A stretch of 64,000 nucleotides of DNA, from the NCBI GenBank assembly GCA_040772505.1, contig JAXGYA010000002.1:124001-188000 (forward strand), in the 5' to 3' direction. The position numbers and the translations under genes are program-made. Position 1 is the first letter of the stretch, and each line of letters opens with the position of its first letter. This document shows, piece after piece, positions 51,684-60,611 of this stretch. The stretch comes from Mariniphaga sp040772505 (GTDB lineage Bacteria; Bacteroidota; Bacteroidia; Bacteroidales; Prolixibacteraceae). A model generated the notes under the pieces. The model did no database searches. It saw nothing but the letters and a program-made list of their open reading frames with translations, and was not told the origin of the DNA.

Positions 51684-52892
51684 CTACTCAGCAGTACAAC
51701 TAAAATCTAAATAATTAGTTTTCAATTCATCTATCAGGCGCTTATTTTTTTTGGGGTGAAACCCACAATATTTTGTCAATGTTTTTTCAACTCCCATTTC
51801 TTTTATTGATCTTAAAAACAGTTCATCCTGCGGATTTAATTTTCCGTGGTCATCTTCTTTTCTGAAAAATAATCCGTAAGCCATGGCAAATACAATTTGG
51901 TTGTAATCCAACTCTTTTTTTTGTGCCATTTGAATGATACCCGTAAAACGGTCGCCGATTCCCAGTTTTCGGGGTAAGTCCTGTCCAACCCTGAACACCG
52001 TATCTTTTAAAGCCCGGTTCTGAAAACGGCAGAGCAAATCATCAATATGCCCTTCGAGTTCCCGGAAAGTAAAATCTTCCGGATAATGACTGATGAGGAT
52101 TTCCGCAGCCTGGAGCATGGTTTTTCTGGTAACCTCCATAATATTTTTGTCGGTTAGAACTTCGAAAATATATTTTGCGCCAGGTTGGAAAAAATGGCCT
52201 ATGTACGCTGCCGTTGCATGTCCCAGGTTATGAATAAATGCTTTGCGGTCAACCCAGGCTTTCATGTTTTCTTTGGGGCTGAGCCCTTCCACTTCGGGGA
52301 TTTTTCCTTTAAAGCCCTGTTTATCGAGAATCAGTGTATTGTAATGTTCTGCAAAAATTAATAGCGGGTCTTTTTTCAGGTCTTTTTCTGTCATAATGGG
52401 AACCATTTTACCGATGCTGGTTTCCACCAGTCCGACAAAATTGTTGATTGGAAAACTTGGTGGAAGGTATTCGATGAGTTTGGAGCGAATAAAGTCGCCG
52501 GCTGCTCGCATGTTTTCCGCAATGATGATGTCTATCGGCCTTTTTGGGGTTAATTCCTGTCTCAATTTTAAACCTTCTGCAATAACCGGAATAATCTTTT
52601 CCAGTGCGTTTTTCCCTACCGAAACTGCCATGATGGAAGTTTTTGCTATTTCCGTTTTTACAGCATCCTGGTGCAGGCCCGAAATAGCCTTTACATTCTG
52701 CACCAGAATGGTTTCTTCGGTTTTTCCTTTGAGAACAACCGGATAAGACTTTCTACGGTTGAGTTCATTTATGATGGTTTGATCAACATCGACAAAAACC
52801 ACTTCATAACCCGATTTTCCGAACAACTGGCCAATAAAAGAACGGCCGATTTTCCCCGCGCCAAATATCAATATTGATTTATTGTCATTCAT
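51684..52892 (-). CDS. Mannitol-1-phosphate 5-dehydrogenase-like NAD-dependent oxidoreductase
   Basis: The 402-residue protein belongs to the polyol-specific long-chain dehydrogenase family. It starts with a Rossmann fold (ILIFGAGKIGRSFIGQLFGK at 7-26) and has IIIAENMRAAG, FVGLVETSIGKMVPI and the catalytic Lys region DRKAFIHNLGHATAAYIGH. MtlD enzymes interconvert mannitol 1-phosphate and fructose 6-phosphate in the cytoplasm; hexuronate reductases are the main alternative. Its start overlaps the PfkB stop by four bases (ATGA), so they are translationally coupled. With the isomerase and kinase upstream this would place reduction or oxidation after mannose has become a fructose phosphate. Confidence 0.8.
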   Translation of the reverse strand: MNDNKSILIFGAGKIGRSFIGQLFGKSGYEVVFVDVDQTIINELNRRKSYPVVLKGKTEETILVQNVKAISGLHQDAVKTEIAKTSIMAVSVGKNALEKIIPVIAEGLKLRQELTPKRPIDIIIAENMRAAGDFIRSKLIEYLPPSFPINNFVGLVETSIGKMVPIMTEKDLKKDPLLIFAEHYNTLILDKQGFKGKIPEVEGLSPKENMKAWVDRKAFIHNLGHATAAYIGHFFQPGAKYIFEVLTDKNIMEVTRKTMLQAAEILISHYPEDFTFRELEGHIDDLLCRFQNRALKDTVFRVGQDLPRKLGIGDRFTGIIQMAQKKELDYNQIVFAMAYGLFFRKEDDHGKLNPQDELFLRSIKEMGVEKTLTKYCGFHPKKNKRLIDELKTNYLDFSCTAE

Positions 52893-54076
52893 TGTATTTG
52901 CTTTAAATAGGCTTCGTAATAAGGAATAATCTGTTTTTGTTTTTCACCTGGTTCTTTTTGATGGTAGGTTCCCCCCATATAAAAACAAGAAAACCCTCCT
53001 GAAACAATTCCCCAGGTTCCGGCTTCTTTCAGGTTTATTTTTGATGCATTATTTTGAAGTTGCATAACCAGGCTTGCAATCACACCACCGGCAAAATTAT
53101 CGCCACAACCGGTGGTGTCGCCTGAGCAATTTTTCTTCAACTCCTTAGAAATGGTTGCGGAGACCGGCATTTCAGTCAGTTTGGTTTCACTGAAAAAATT
53201 GTTTTTGCCGGCACACAGCGCAATATTTTTTGTCCCGTTGGTTACCATTACGGCGCCTGTTCCGAGGTTCTGAAAAAATTCCATCGCCTCTTTTAATTTT
53301 GTTTTTCCGCTCAAACGCAGTGCTTCTTCGTGGTTTGAAATCAGCAGGTCGATGTTTCGGTAACTATCATCACTTTTTCCCAGCGGCCATTTTTCATCCG
53401 GGTTGGCTTTCTGGTTTCGGAAATCGTAAACCGTGTTTACAACGGTTTTGCAACCCTTTGATTTGGCTTTAAAAAGCAATTCGGTCAAATTATCATGGAT
53501 GGTTGGAACCAGGGCAGTACCACCAAAAACAACCACATCCGACGAGAAAAACCGGTCGTCAAGGTACTCAGGCAGGTAATTTCCGGCTGCGCCAATGGAG
53601 TTAATAAAAATACGTTCCCCCGTTCCTTTATGGAAGTCAGGGTCTGACAAAACGATAGTGGAAGGGGTAGGGCCATTTATCACCTTGTAGTTATCCATAT
53701 TCACGGGAGTTTTGGAGAGCGAGGTTTGCAGGTATTCACCGGCTTTATCTTCGCCCCGGCCTCCGTAAAACCGAGTCAGGCAACCGGTATTTTCCAACAT
53801 TTGCGCTGCATGGATGAGCGCGACAATTCCCGGGCCGCCAAAGTTTACCTTATCGGCAGGTTTGTGTTTTGTTAGTTCCTGTATTGCCGATTCGGAATCC
53901 TGGCCGGAAAACTTTTCAAACTCTTCTGCAAATACAAGCTGGCCGGGCGTTAATCCCCCGTCACCACTTTTTTTTGATATGTATTTTGTAAAAAGATCAG
54001 AAGTAAACGAAACGTTATTGAAAAGGTAATCTACAAGGCAACACCCAACTCCTGATACTTCAATTTTTTTTGTCAT
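52889..54076 (-). CDS. PfkB-family carbohydrate kinase
   Basis: The 395-residue protein is a ribokinase-fold sugar kinase. Signature 1 is present as NFGGPGIVALIHAAQ and FYGGRGEDKAGE; signature 2 reads SGDTTGCGDNFAGGV with the catalytic base D326. It is about 80 residues longer than typical PfkB proteins because of an N-terminal insertion (DLFTKYISKKSGDGGLTPGQ). It phosphorylates a sugar with ATP in the cytoplasm; fructose or a related ketose is the best guess given the mannose/lyxose isomerase 11 bases upstream and the MtlD-like gene that overlaps its end. Confidence 0.85.
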   Translation of the reverse strand: MTKKIEVSGVGCCLVDYLFNNVSFTSDLFTKYISKKSGDGGLTPGQLVFAEEFEKFSGQDSESAIQELTKHKPADKVNFGGPGIVALIHAAQMLENTGCLTRFYGGRGEDKAGEYLQTSLSKTPVNMDNYKVINGPTPSTIVLSDPDFHKGTGERIFINSIGAAGNYLPEYLDDRFFSSDVVVFGGTALVPTIHDNLTELLFKAKSKGCKTVVNTVYDFRNQKANPDEKWPLGKSDDSYRNIDLLISNHEEALRLSGKTKLKEAMEFFQNLGTGAVMVTNGTKNIALCAGKNNFFSETKLTEMPVSATISKELKKNCSGDTTGCGDNFAGGVIASLVMQLQNNASKINLKEAGTWGIVSGGFSCFYMGGTYHQKEPGEKQKQIIPYYEAYLKQIQ

Positions 54077-54087
54077 GAATTTAATCC

Positions 54088-54762
54088 TTATATAAAGTTT
54101 TTATAATCTGAAACCAACAGGTGCAATGGCTCTTCATCTTCCTGAATTTCGGGAAATCGTCCAACGGGCTCATGGAAACGGTTGTCGGCAGTGTCGTCGT
54201 TTACGGCGCTTACTTCACCAACAAAAACTTTTCCTTTTCCCGGTTCGCCGTAAAACCGGTGGTAAATGCCCTGCCCGAGGCAAATGCTTTCGCCCGGTTT
54301 CAGCACGACCCTTGCGTTGGGCTTTAGGTGATGTTTTACTCCGTCAATCTGAATGTCAAATTCAGCATTCGAGAATTCCTCTTTTTTGTTGGAAGCATAC
54401 AACTCCAGTACGAGGTTTCCGCCACCGCGGTTGATGATGTCCTCCATTTTACTCCAGTGAAAGTGCATGGGCGTTTCCTGGTTTTCCTCTACAATCATCG
54501 CTTTTTCGGCATAAGGTTTTTTGTCTTTTCTGAAATTGCCGTTTCGCAGGGTGAAAAGGATAAGGCCGCGCCGGTGAAAATCGCTGCTTCCAAAATCGGT
54601 CAAATCCCAACCCAGCATGTTGTCCACAATTTCGGAACAACTTTCGTATTTTCCTTTCCATTCGCCGGGTTCCCAGTAGCCCCAGGGGGGAAGTTTAAAT
54701 TTCATCTCGTTGAAAAAATCGATGGATTCGCGGATAAGCTGATTTATTTCACTTCGTTTCAT
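54088..54762 (-). CDS. D-lyxose/D-mannose ketol-isomerase (cupin type)
   Basis: The 224-residue cupin enzyme matches D-lyxose isomerase: ESIDFFNEMKFKLPPWGYW at the start, the metal ligands in PMHFHWSKMEDI (H100, H102, E107 region) and the late GQGIYHRFYGE histidine. The family interconverts D-lyxose and D-xylulose and also D-mannose and D-fructose, with manganese. Located 56 bases downstream of a GH92 mannosidase and upstream of a sugar kinase, it most likely turns released mannose into fructose. No leader; cytoplasmic. Confidence 0.85.
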   Translation of the reverse strand: MKRSEINQLIRESIDFFNEMKFKLPPWGYWEPGEWKGKYESCSEIVDNMLGWDLTDFGSSDFHRRGLILFTLRNGNFRKDKKPYAEKAMIVEENQETPMHFHWSKMEDIINRGGGNLVLELYASNKKEEFSNAEFDIQIDGVKHHLKPNARVVLKPGESICLGQGIYHRFYGEPGKGKVFVGEVSAVNDDTADNRFHEPVGRFPEIQEDEEPLHLLVSDYKNFI

Positions 54763-54818
54763 AATAGAGTTTATTGTAATTATTTTGAATTTTTTAACCC
54801 GGATTTTATTTCCTGCGG

Positions 54819-57101
54819 TTACTGATTTATCTTTTGAAACTCTTCACGGTACCAGCCGGTTTCTGTTCCCCAGTTTTTATTGGCGCGTTCTCCCATTTCC
54901 AGTTTTAAAACGCCGCCATTCATTATTTCGTTGTGGATCAGCCACGGGCGGTTAATTGCCTGCCCATTTAATATTGCCGATTGAATGTATTTATTCCGTT
55001 TGGAGTTATGTTTTGCTTCAACTGAAAAAGATTTACCGTTGGGAAGATTGATTTCCACCTTTTCGAAAATCGGGCTGCCGATGGCGTAGATTCCCGTTCC
55101 GGGAGTTACCGGATAAAAACCCATGGCTGAAAAGACATACCAGGCGCACATGGCCCCGCCATCTTCATCGCCCGATAAACCGAGAGGTGAATCATCGAAC
55201 CACATATCCAATACATGGCGAATGCGGTATTGGGTTTTCCAGGATTGTCCTGCATAATTGTATAAATAAGGTACATGAAAGGCTGGTTCATTGCCGGCGG
55301 GAAACATCCCATGCAGACCCGACGCATCAGGGAACTGGCCCATAAATTGCCACTTGGAAACTTTGGTTGGCTGGTTAAATAACCTGTTCAGCCGTTTTAC
55401 AAAGGAGGCTTCTCCACCCATCAAATCAATAAGCCCGTTAATATCATGCAAAACATTAAAGGTCCATATCCAGGAGTTATTTTCGGCAAAATACATTCTG
55501 CTGCCAATCCCTCCTGAAAGCTGGGGATCAAAGTTTGAAACCCATTCACCGTTTGCCTTTTTAGGGCTCATAAAACCCGTTTCGGGATTATAAACGTTTC
55601 GGTAGTTCTGCGAACGTTTAATAAAGTAGTTATAATCGGCTTCTTTTCCTAATGCACCGGCAAGTTGAGCCAAACACCAGTCATCGTAGCTGTGTTCCAA
55701 TGTTAAGGCGACTGCTTGTCTTTTTTCGAAGCTATGAACCTGTGGCACCGTTTCTTTTTCATCTTCCTCCAGTGCCGGAAACCAACCGTTTTTATGGTAA
55801 AACGAATCGAGCACAGTCATGGGGCCTGTCCGCCATGGGAGCATGGTTCCTTCCATCGCATTTTTCTTTAACCCTTCATACGCTGTTTCGACATCAAAAT
55901 TACGAATGCCTTTCTGGTAGGTATCCCAAATTAACGCCGCAGAATGAAAACCTATCATGGCAGGAAAGTCGCCGTAAAACTGCGGAAACCCGGGCATCCA
56001 GTCATCCTGTTCGTACATTCTTACATACGATTGAACCATATCTGCTTCCTTTTCAGGATGTAAAATCAGACCCAGCGGATGCAGGCTTCTAAAGGTATCC
56101 CACAGCCAGTCATCCACATAAAAAGGGCTGGATTCTGCTTCATGTATTTTACGATCATAACCGCTGAAATATTTTCCGTTTTCCGAAATATTGACCATGC
56201 GTTCGTGAGCCCGGTAGAGGCAGGTGTAGAAAATCCGTTTTTGTCGCTCTGTCCCGCCTGTTACCTTGATTTTATTGAGCACGTCTTTCCAGATTTGAAA
56301 GCTTTTCTGTTTTATTTCTTCGAATGATTTTGAACCGGTTTCTTCCGTGAGGTTTTTTTGTGCCTGCTCAGTGCTGATGTATGAAATGCCAACTCTCCAT
56401 TCAAGGGGTGTTTCGAGGTTGTTATAACTAAAGCAGGCTGCGAGGTTGCGGCCTGTATTTTCCGAAAGTCCAGGAATGAATTTATCCTCCTGAACGAACC
56501 CGGATTCATCTGCCGGAATATTTGGTTCAATATAAAAATACTGCCGGGTATCCTGAAACTCTTCCCAACCGCTCAGGGTATTGTTGTTGATTTTAATGCG
56601 GCTGTTTCCACGCGTTCGCACCAAAATACAGTTGGAATCTTTTAGTGAAAAATTGAAACGGTAAAGGACTGTCCGTTCCGTTGTGGTCCATTCAGCAACA
56701 ATATCGGGTTCTTCGAGCAATACTTTGTGATACCATGGGTGGACCTCTTCCAAATCGTGATCGTAAAAAGCGGCCGTTTGGTTTCTGTTGGCCAAAATCT
56801 CGCCATGGCAGGGCATCAGTTCTGAAACATGCCCCATTCGGTATGCCGGCATATTAAGTGCAAACCCGTAAATTTTGTCCGAAAGAAAGCGGTCATTCAA
56901 TCCCGGTTCGGTAACCGGAAACACGCGTACCATGCTGTTTGGCCGGTGAACCGTAGGGTTTTTAGTCGTTAACAGAGGCGCCACTCCGCCAATATTCGGA
57001 TCGACGTATTTTGTGGGGTCGGTTTGTGAACAGGAGGTTGCAAATAAAAACCCCGCAATCAGTGTGAATAATCTGTATTTTGATGATTTTTTTTTAATCA
57101 T
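54819..57101 (-). CDS. GH92 alpha-mannosidase lipoprotein
   Basis: The 760-residue protein has a lipoprotein leader ending FATSC (Cys24). GH92 landmarks are KYVDPNIGGVAPLL at the mature start, WLWDTFRSLHPLGL, LYNYAGQSWKTQ and the block LSGDEDGGAMCAWYVFSAMG with acidic residues. It lacks the extra C-terminal modules of the 34.5 kb enzyme. The start VDPNIGGV differs from the usual VDP-x-I-G-T, and VHRPNSMVRVFP resembles GH92 proteins outside the best-characterised subgroup, so linkage specificity is open. It is first in the four-gene mannose run, which suggests that mannose released outside is metabolised by the three cytoplasmic enzymes; the importer is not in this run. Confidence 0.92.
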   Translation of the reverse strand: MIKKKSSKYRLFTLIAGFLFATSCSQTDPTKYVDPNIGGVAPLLTTKNPTVHRPNSMVRVFPVTEPGLNDRFLSDKIYGFALNMPAYRMGHVSELMPCHGEILANRNQTAAFYDHDLEEVHPWYHKVLLEEPDIVAEWTTTERTVLYRFNFSLKDSNCILVRTRGNSRIKINNNTLSGWEEFQDTRQYFYIEPNIPADESGFVQEDKFIPGLSENTGRNLAACFSYNNLETPLEWRVGISYISTEQAQKNLTEETGSKSFEEIKQKSFQIWKDVLNKIKVTGGTERQKRIFYTCLYRAHERMVNISENGKYFSGYDRKIHEAESSPFYVDDWLWDTFRSLHPLGLILHPEKEADMVQSYVRMYEQDDWMPGFPQFYGDFPAMIGFHSAALIWDTYQKGIRNFDVETAYEGLKKNAMEGTMLPWRTGPMTVLDSFYHKNGWFPALEEDEKETVPQVHSFEKRQAVALTLEHSYDDWCLAQLAGALGKEADYNYFIKRSQNYRNVYNPETGFMSPKKANGEWVSNFDPQLSGGIGSRMYFAENNSWIWTFNVLHDINGLIDLMGGEASFVKRLNRLFNQPTKVSKWQFMGQFPDASGLHGMFPAGNEPAFHVPYLYNYAGQSWKTQYRIRHVLDMWFDDSPLGLSGDEDGGAMCAWYVFSAMGFYPVTPGTGIYAIGSPIFEKVEINLPNGKSFSVEAKHNSKRNKYIQSAILNGQAINRPWLIHNEIMNGGVLKLEMGERANKNWGTETGWYREEFQKINQ

Positions 57102-57556
57102 TTTAGTAATTCATACTTTGTTAATTAAAATATCAGTTTTTAACAAATGCAGAAAAGACTTTTTCTGCGAAGTTATTATCCTTTTGCTTTCCATCAAAGG
57201 GCGTGTCAATTTTTTACAACCGGGCCGCTTCGGAAATTTCAAAGAACAAAGATACCGACAACAATTTGAAAAACCTTTTCCTTTTGTTGATTTCAATTAA
57301 GAAGGGCTAAATATTTATTTGAGGTGCTGAGAGTTTTAACTCCTTTTATTCCACGCAAAGTACGCTAAATTATAAAAACGCTAAAAGGAGTAAAACAAGA
57401 GATTGGTTACAGGATTGATCTTCTCGTTGATAATTGAAGTTAAAGCAGTAGAAGCCGTTGCTCCTGTACATTTTGCCCAGCTTCTTACGTACACCCGTCA
57501 CCCAGCCGGGCAGGTTTCCGCTTTGCTGTATCCGTCAGTTGCCGGACAAGTTTTTT

Positions 57557-57611
57557 GATTTTTTCGCATGGCGCAAAGTAGTATCCGGCAGTTTATCTGA
57601 CAAGACGGGGT
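57557..57611 (-). repeat. IS66-type left-end fragment
   Basis: GATTTTTTCGCATGGCGC (57557-57574) and CAAGACGGGGT (57601-57611) recur at 59422-59439 and 59467-59477 with the same spacing (26-27 bases). The first covers the start codon region of an IS66 tnpA gene read on the minus strand, the second the outer terminus. Here tnpA breaks down after a few codons. It lies in the 57102-57686 gap, where no gene was recognised apart from this fragment and the terminator. Confidence 0.6.
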
Positions 57612-57631
57612 CTGTAGAGGGAATACTATTT

Positions 57632-57660
57632 AAAAACCCCGCCTTATGGCAGGGTTTTTT
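57632..57660 (-). terminator. Rho-independent terminator of the 57.7 kb gene
   Basis: On the minus strand ACCCTGCC-ATAA-GGCGGGGT forms a stem with one G-T type mismatch, followed by TTTTTA. It begins 27 bases after the stop of the helical protein gene. Confidence 0.75.
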
Positions 57661-57686
57661 GTGGGCTTATTTGTTTTACGTGAAGT

Positions 57687-58337
57687 TTATGAACGGATAA
57701 AAATACCCAGCTTTTCAAGCAACTGAGGTTCATTTTCGAATTCTATTTTGGCAATTTCGCGCAGGTGGTAGGCGTAGCTTTTAAGTTCGTTGAACCAGGC
57801 CCATTTATCCTGGGTAGCTTGCTGGGCATCGCCCATTTCGCGTTTTTGCTCTTGTTGCAATGTTTTTAATTCATCAATTTGTGCCCCGAGGTTGGTGAGT
57901 TTTTCAGGGGTGTAGTTGTAATTTTGCAGCGCAGCCACCCACCCGGAGTTGGTTAGCAGGTTTTTGTACACTATCCCCGCGTCTTCCATCCAATCCTCGA
58001 AACGGTCAATGTTTATGGTTTTAAGATTAAGTTGGTTCCATGCGTTTGCATTTCCCTCGAACGCGAGGCGCGCAATTTTTTTCACGCGTTTAAGGTCATC
58101 CTGTGCCGTTTGCCAGCTTGCATTAAACGCATCGGTAGCGGCATACTGTTCCGCTTGTTCTTTGTCTTGTTTTTTGTTCTGCGCATCAGTTTGTTGCCAT
58201 AATTGCTTGCCCTGGTCCAGTTTTTCGGTGGTGTAACTGTAAAGTTCAAGTCGGGGCTGAATAAGTTCATCGGCGGCGGCATTCCAAATAAGGATGCGTA
58301 ACTTTTCCATCTGATTGTTAAATGATTGTGTTGCCAT
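57687..58337 (-). CDS. Hypothetical helical protein
   Basis: The 216-residue protein is almost wholly alpha-helical and rich in Q, K, E and A (QNKKQDKEQAEQYAATDAF, ELKTLQQEQKREMGDAQQA), with coiled-coil-like heptads and several tryptophans. There is no leader, no membrane helix and no recognised domain. A short hydrophobic start (MEKLRILIWNAAADELIQPR) precedes the long helices. It has its own terminator and no functional neighbours, lying between an IS66 fragment and a repeat region. Function unknown; structural or phage-like roles are possible. Confidence 0.65.
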   Translation of the reverse strand: MATQSFNNQMEKLRILIWNAAADELIQPRLELYSYTTEKLDQGKQLWQQTDAQNKKQDKEQAEQYAATDAFNASWQTAQDDLKRVKKIARLAFEGNANAWNQLNLKTINIDRFEDWMEDAGIVYKNLLTNSGWVAALQNYNYTPEKLTNLGAQIDELKTLQQEQKREMGDAQQATQDKWAWFNELKSYAYHLREIAKIEFENEPQLLEKLGIFIRS

Positions 58338-58489
58338 GTTTTTTTATTTTTTAAAGGTTCGTAAATTTTATCGAAGCCAAAATAAAGGTTCTATATGAAT
58401 ATTACAAGTCCGTTTATTATGTTATAGAATAGGTTTGTGAAAAAAATGGTTTTATGCAAGGCCAAACGAACCTGTTTTATGACAGGATT

Positions 58490-58697
58490 CTGCTATTGTG
58501 TCATGCTACCCGGCTGTTTTATGATGCTACCCTGATAAAGCAAGACAAAATACCGCCATTGTGTCGTAAAATAATCTTGAGGTAAGGCACTACCCACTTC
58601 ATTTGCAATCAACGAATAGTAAAGTAAGATGGTACCCAATTGTTTTGCATTAAGCGTGGAATAAAGTAATATGTTACCCGGTTGATTTGTGATTAAG
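58490..58697. repeat. Degenerate tandem repeat region
   Basis: The gap between the helical gene and the IS66 remnant holds loosely repeated units of about 43 bases, each with TACCC or a close variant (near 58508, 58529, 58590, 58633 and 58676) followed by a TTG/TTT-rich stretch. The minus-strand frame across it (NQPGNILLYSTL, KQLGTILLYYSL) reflects the same periodicity. No gene is evident. Confidence 0.4.
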
Positions 58698-59034
58698 GTG
58701 GGTTTCATTGGATACGAAACATTCGCGTTTGGTGCAAAAAATCAAGCGGTTGAGCTGGTCGAGGCGGAACTGCAGGTACTGGTTGATTTTAGTTCAAAAG
58801 TACCTTTCTCCAGGCGTTTGTAATACAGGATAAATCCGGATCCCTGCCAGTGCAACAATTTGATTTTGTCGCGGCGTTTGTTGATAAAAATAAACACGTC
58901 CCCGTTACAGGGATTCCGGCCAAGGGTATTTTGCACCAGGCCACGCAGACCATCGATCCTGAGTCCTCGGGATTTCTCATGTCAGAAGACTGGCTGTACA
59001 AATGGAAACGGTTTTCGGATGACAGGGCAAACAT
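58698..59034 (-). pseudogene. IS66-family tnpB (Orf2) remnant fused to a tnpC fragment
   Basis: The ATG at 59034 starts MFALSSENRFHLYSQSSDMR. One base is lost in ATGAGAAATCC (near 58980), after which the true frame continues KSRGLRIDGLRGLVQNTLGR and DVFIFINKRRDKIKLLHWQG to GTFEL, all typical of IS66 TnpB. The end of tnpB and the start of tnpC are then deleted: in another frame TKINQYLQFRLDQLNRLIF (58793 to about 58700) is the N-terminal leucine-zipper-like part of the IS66 TnpC transposase. The rest of tnpC is absent, so the element is dead. Confidence 0.75.
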
Positions 59035-59037
59035 GGG

Positions 59038-59434
59038 CTAAAAGTTTATCAGGCTTTTTAACTGGCTAATATCAATCCCAACCGGGCAACTCATCTGAAC
59101 TCCATTGGGGAATGAAACTTCTATCCGCCCATATTCTCCATCTGAAACATTTGCCGTTCTGTCACCAGATACTTTCACTGGGATAAATGTATCAGAAACT
59201 TCGTTGTTGCGTCCAGCCAAGAGTCCTTTTTCCTTCTTGTACTTTTTATACCAGTAACTGAATGTTTTTACCGACAGGTTTTTATCTCATTCTATCAATT
59301 ATTTTAATGGTATTCGATAGAATTCGCAAGCTCATTTCACAGGAACAAAACTTAACCTGGGATAGTCCGCTTTCCTGCCATTGCTCTATGGCCAGATACA
59401 TCTCTTCTTTGCTATGCTTCTGATTTTTTCGCAT
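59038..59434 (-). pseudogene. IS66-family tnpA (Orf1) remnant with a small insertion
   Basis: From the ATG at 59434 the frame reads MRKNQKHSKEEMYLAIEQWQ and ESGLSQVKFCS, then enters about 60 unrelated bases with a stop, and resumes with KNLSVKTFSYWYKKYKKEKG and SFPNGVQMSCPVGIDISQLK to the stop at 59038. The first half is the helix-turn-helix, the second the conserved C-terminal domain of the IS66 accessory protein. The insert contains ATTCTATC (59289-59296) facing GATAGAAT (59316-59323). Confidence 0.7.
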
Positions 59435-59614
59435 GGCGCGAAGTTAGGGGCCCGCTGGTCATCTCACAAGACGGGGTTGGTAGAAGGGATACGGCAAAAG
59501 AGGGGTTGTTATCGCAAAAAGTGTCATTGCTACGGATGAATGATATGTTGCTTAACATGTTTTAGGGATTGTTTTTATGTACTATACCAGATTTTGATTG
59601 TCGTTGTAGCATTT

Positions 59615-59647
59615 AGTGAGGGCTTGACTTCGAGTCAAACCCTCACT
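59615..59647. repeat. Long hairpin (possible terminator)
   Basis: AGTGAGGG and TTGACT on the left pair with AGTCAA and CCCTCACT on the right around a TCG loop, with one mismatch, giving a 14-bp stem. It lies in the 59440-59820 gap, downstream of the broken amidohydrolase gene. The flanks lack a clear T-run, so a REP-like role is equally possible. The rest of the gap shows nothing recognisable. Confidence 0.55.
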
Positions 59648-59820
59648 ATTTCTTCGTGGAAAAAATTGACCTTCTCAGTGCTTTTCCAATAAGCCTAATT
59701 GTCCGTAGGCATCTGCCGGAAACATAAATGATTATTTGGATCCAGACTTTTTTTGGATTCTATTTTGTAGTCATTCTCGGCAATGTCAAGCATTGTGTTA
59801 ATAACAATAATTTTAATCTT

Positions 59821-60611
59821 TTACTTTTTTATCAGCTTCTGTGCATTCCCGGAGAATATTTTTTCTTTTTCTGAATCAGAAACAGGAAGATTTTTAATTA
59901 TTTCAATAGCAAATTTCATTTGCATGTGCCCTTGCAAAGGACAGTCTGTGCCAAACACAATATGATCGGTTCCAATCAGTTCTACCATCCTTTCCATTAC
60001 GCCAGGGTAAACGTACATCAAAAAATGGGCGGTATCCACATAAATATTGTCGCATGCAAACTTACCCACAGTCTCAAGGCCTTGGTAATTGGGGAAATAT
60101 GGATATAAACTGTTTTGAAATATACCTGCAAGATGTGCCATTATCACGTTTGTGTCCGGATGCTCTGAAGCAAATCTGGCAACATCTCCGGTATCGGAAA
60201 AACCGGTTCCCGGCATGCATGATACATGAAATAACATGAGGTCTGTTTTAGCGGCAACTTTATGTAAAAAATTTTGCGCTGAAACAGATGAAAGATTATA
60301 CCCATGGTAATCCGGATGGACTTTTACCCTATGAATTTCGGGTTATCAAGGTATTTTAAATCATCAAAACTTTCCGGGAACATTGGGTTTACCGTGACAT
60401 AACCAAGAAGTTTGTCTGTTTTTTCCAAAGCTTCTGCAAGCTCTGCATTGCCTTCGCTCACATCATACATTATTGACCTGGAGGAAGTTACAAGAAGTAA
60501 ATCTACTCCTGCTTTTTCCAGGTGTTCTTCAAGTTTTTTTGCATCTGCCTGCCAGAATGGGGCAAGGTTGATATTGCCTAAATGCCCATGAACATCAATA
60601 ATCTTACTCAT
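59821..60611 (-). pseudogene. Amidohydrolase (Amidohydro-rel/TIM-barrel) with one frameshift
   Basis: Two frames make one protein of about 263 residues. The first part starts MSKIIDVHGHLGNINLAPFW (HxH after strand 1) and ends NPKFIG at a stop caused by a missing base in the C3 tract at 60327-60329. The second frame continues VKVHPDYHGYNLSSVSAQNF, then LMLFHVSCMPG, NVIMAHLAGIF and IVFGTDCPLQGHM, with the Lys, two His and final Asp of PF04909 amidohydrolases. Such enzymes act on hydrolysable C-N, C-O or carboxyl groups (often decarboxylases). It overlaps the M24 gene by four bases. Either recently inactivated or a sequencing error. Confidence 0.8.

Noticed and set aside
57458..57700. 80-residue plus-strand ORF
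   Set aside because: It crosses the IS66 end fragment and a terminator and has no protein-like pattern; treated as chance.
58490..58697. Possible CRISPR-like array
   Set aside because: The units are degenerate, spacing is uneven and there are no cas genes; repeats are not conserved as CRISPR repeats are.
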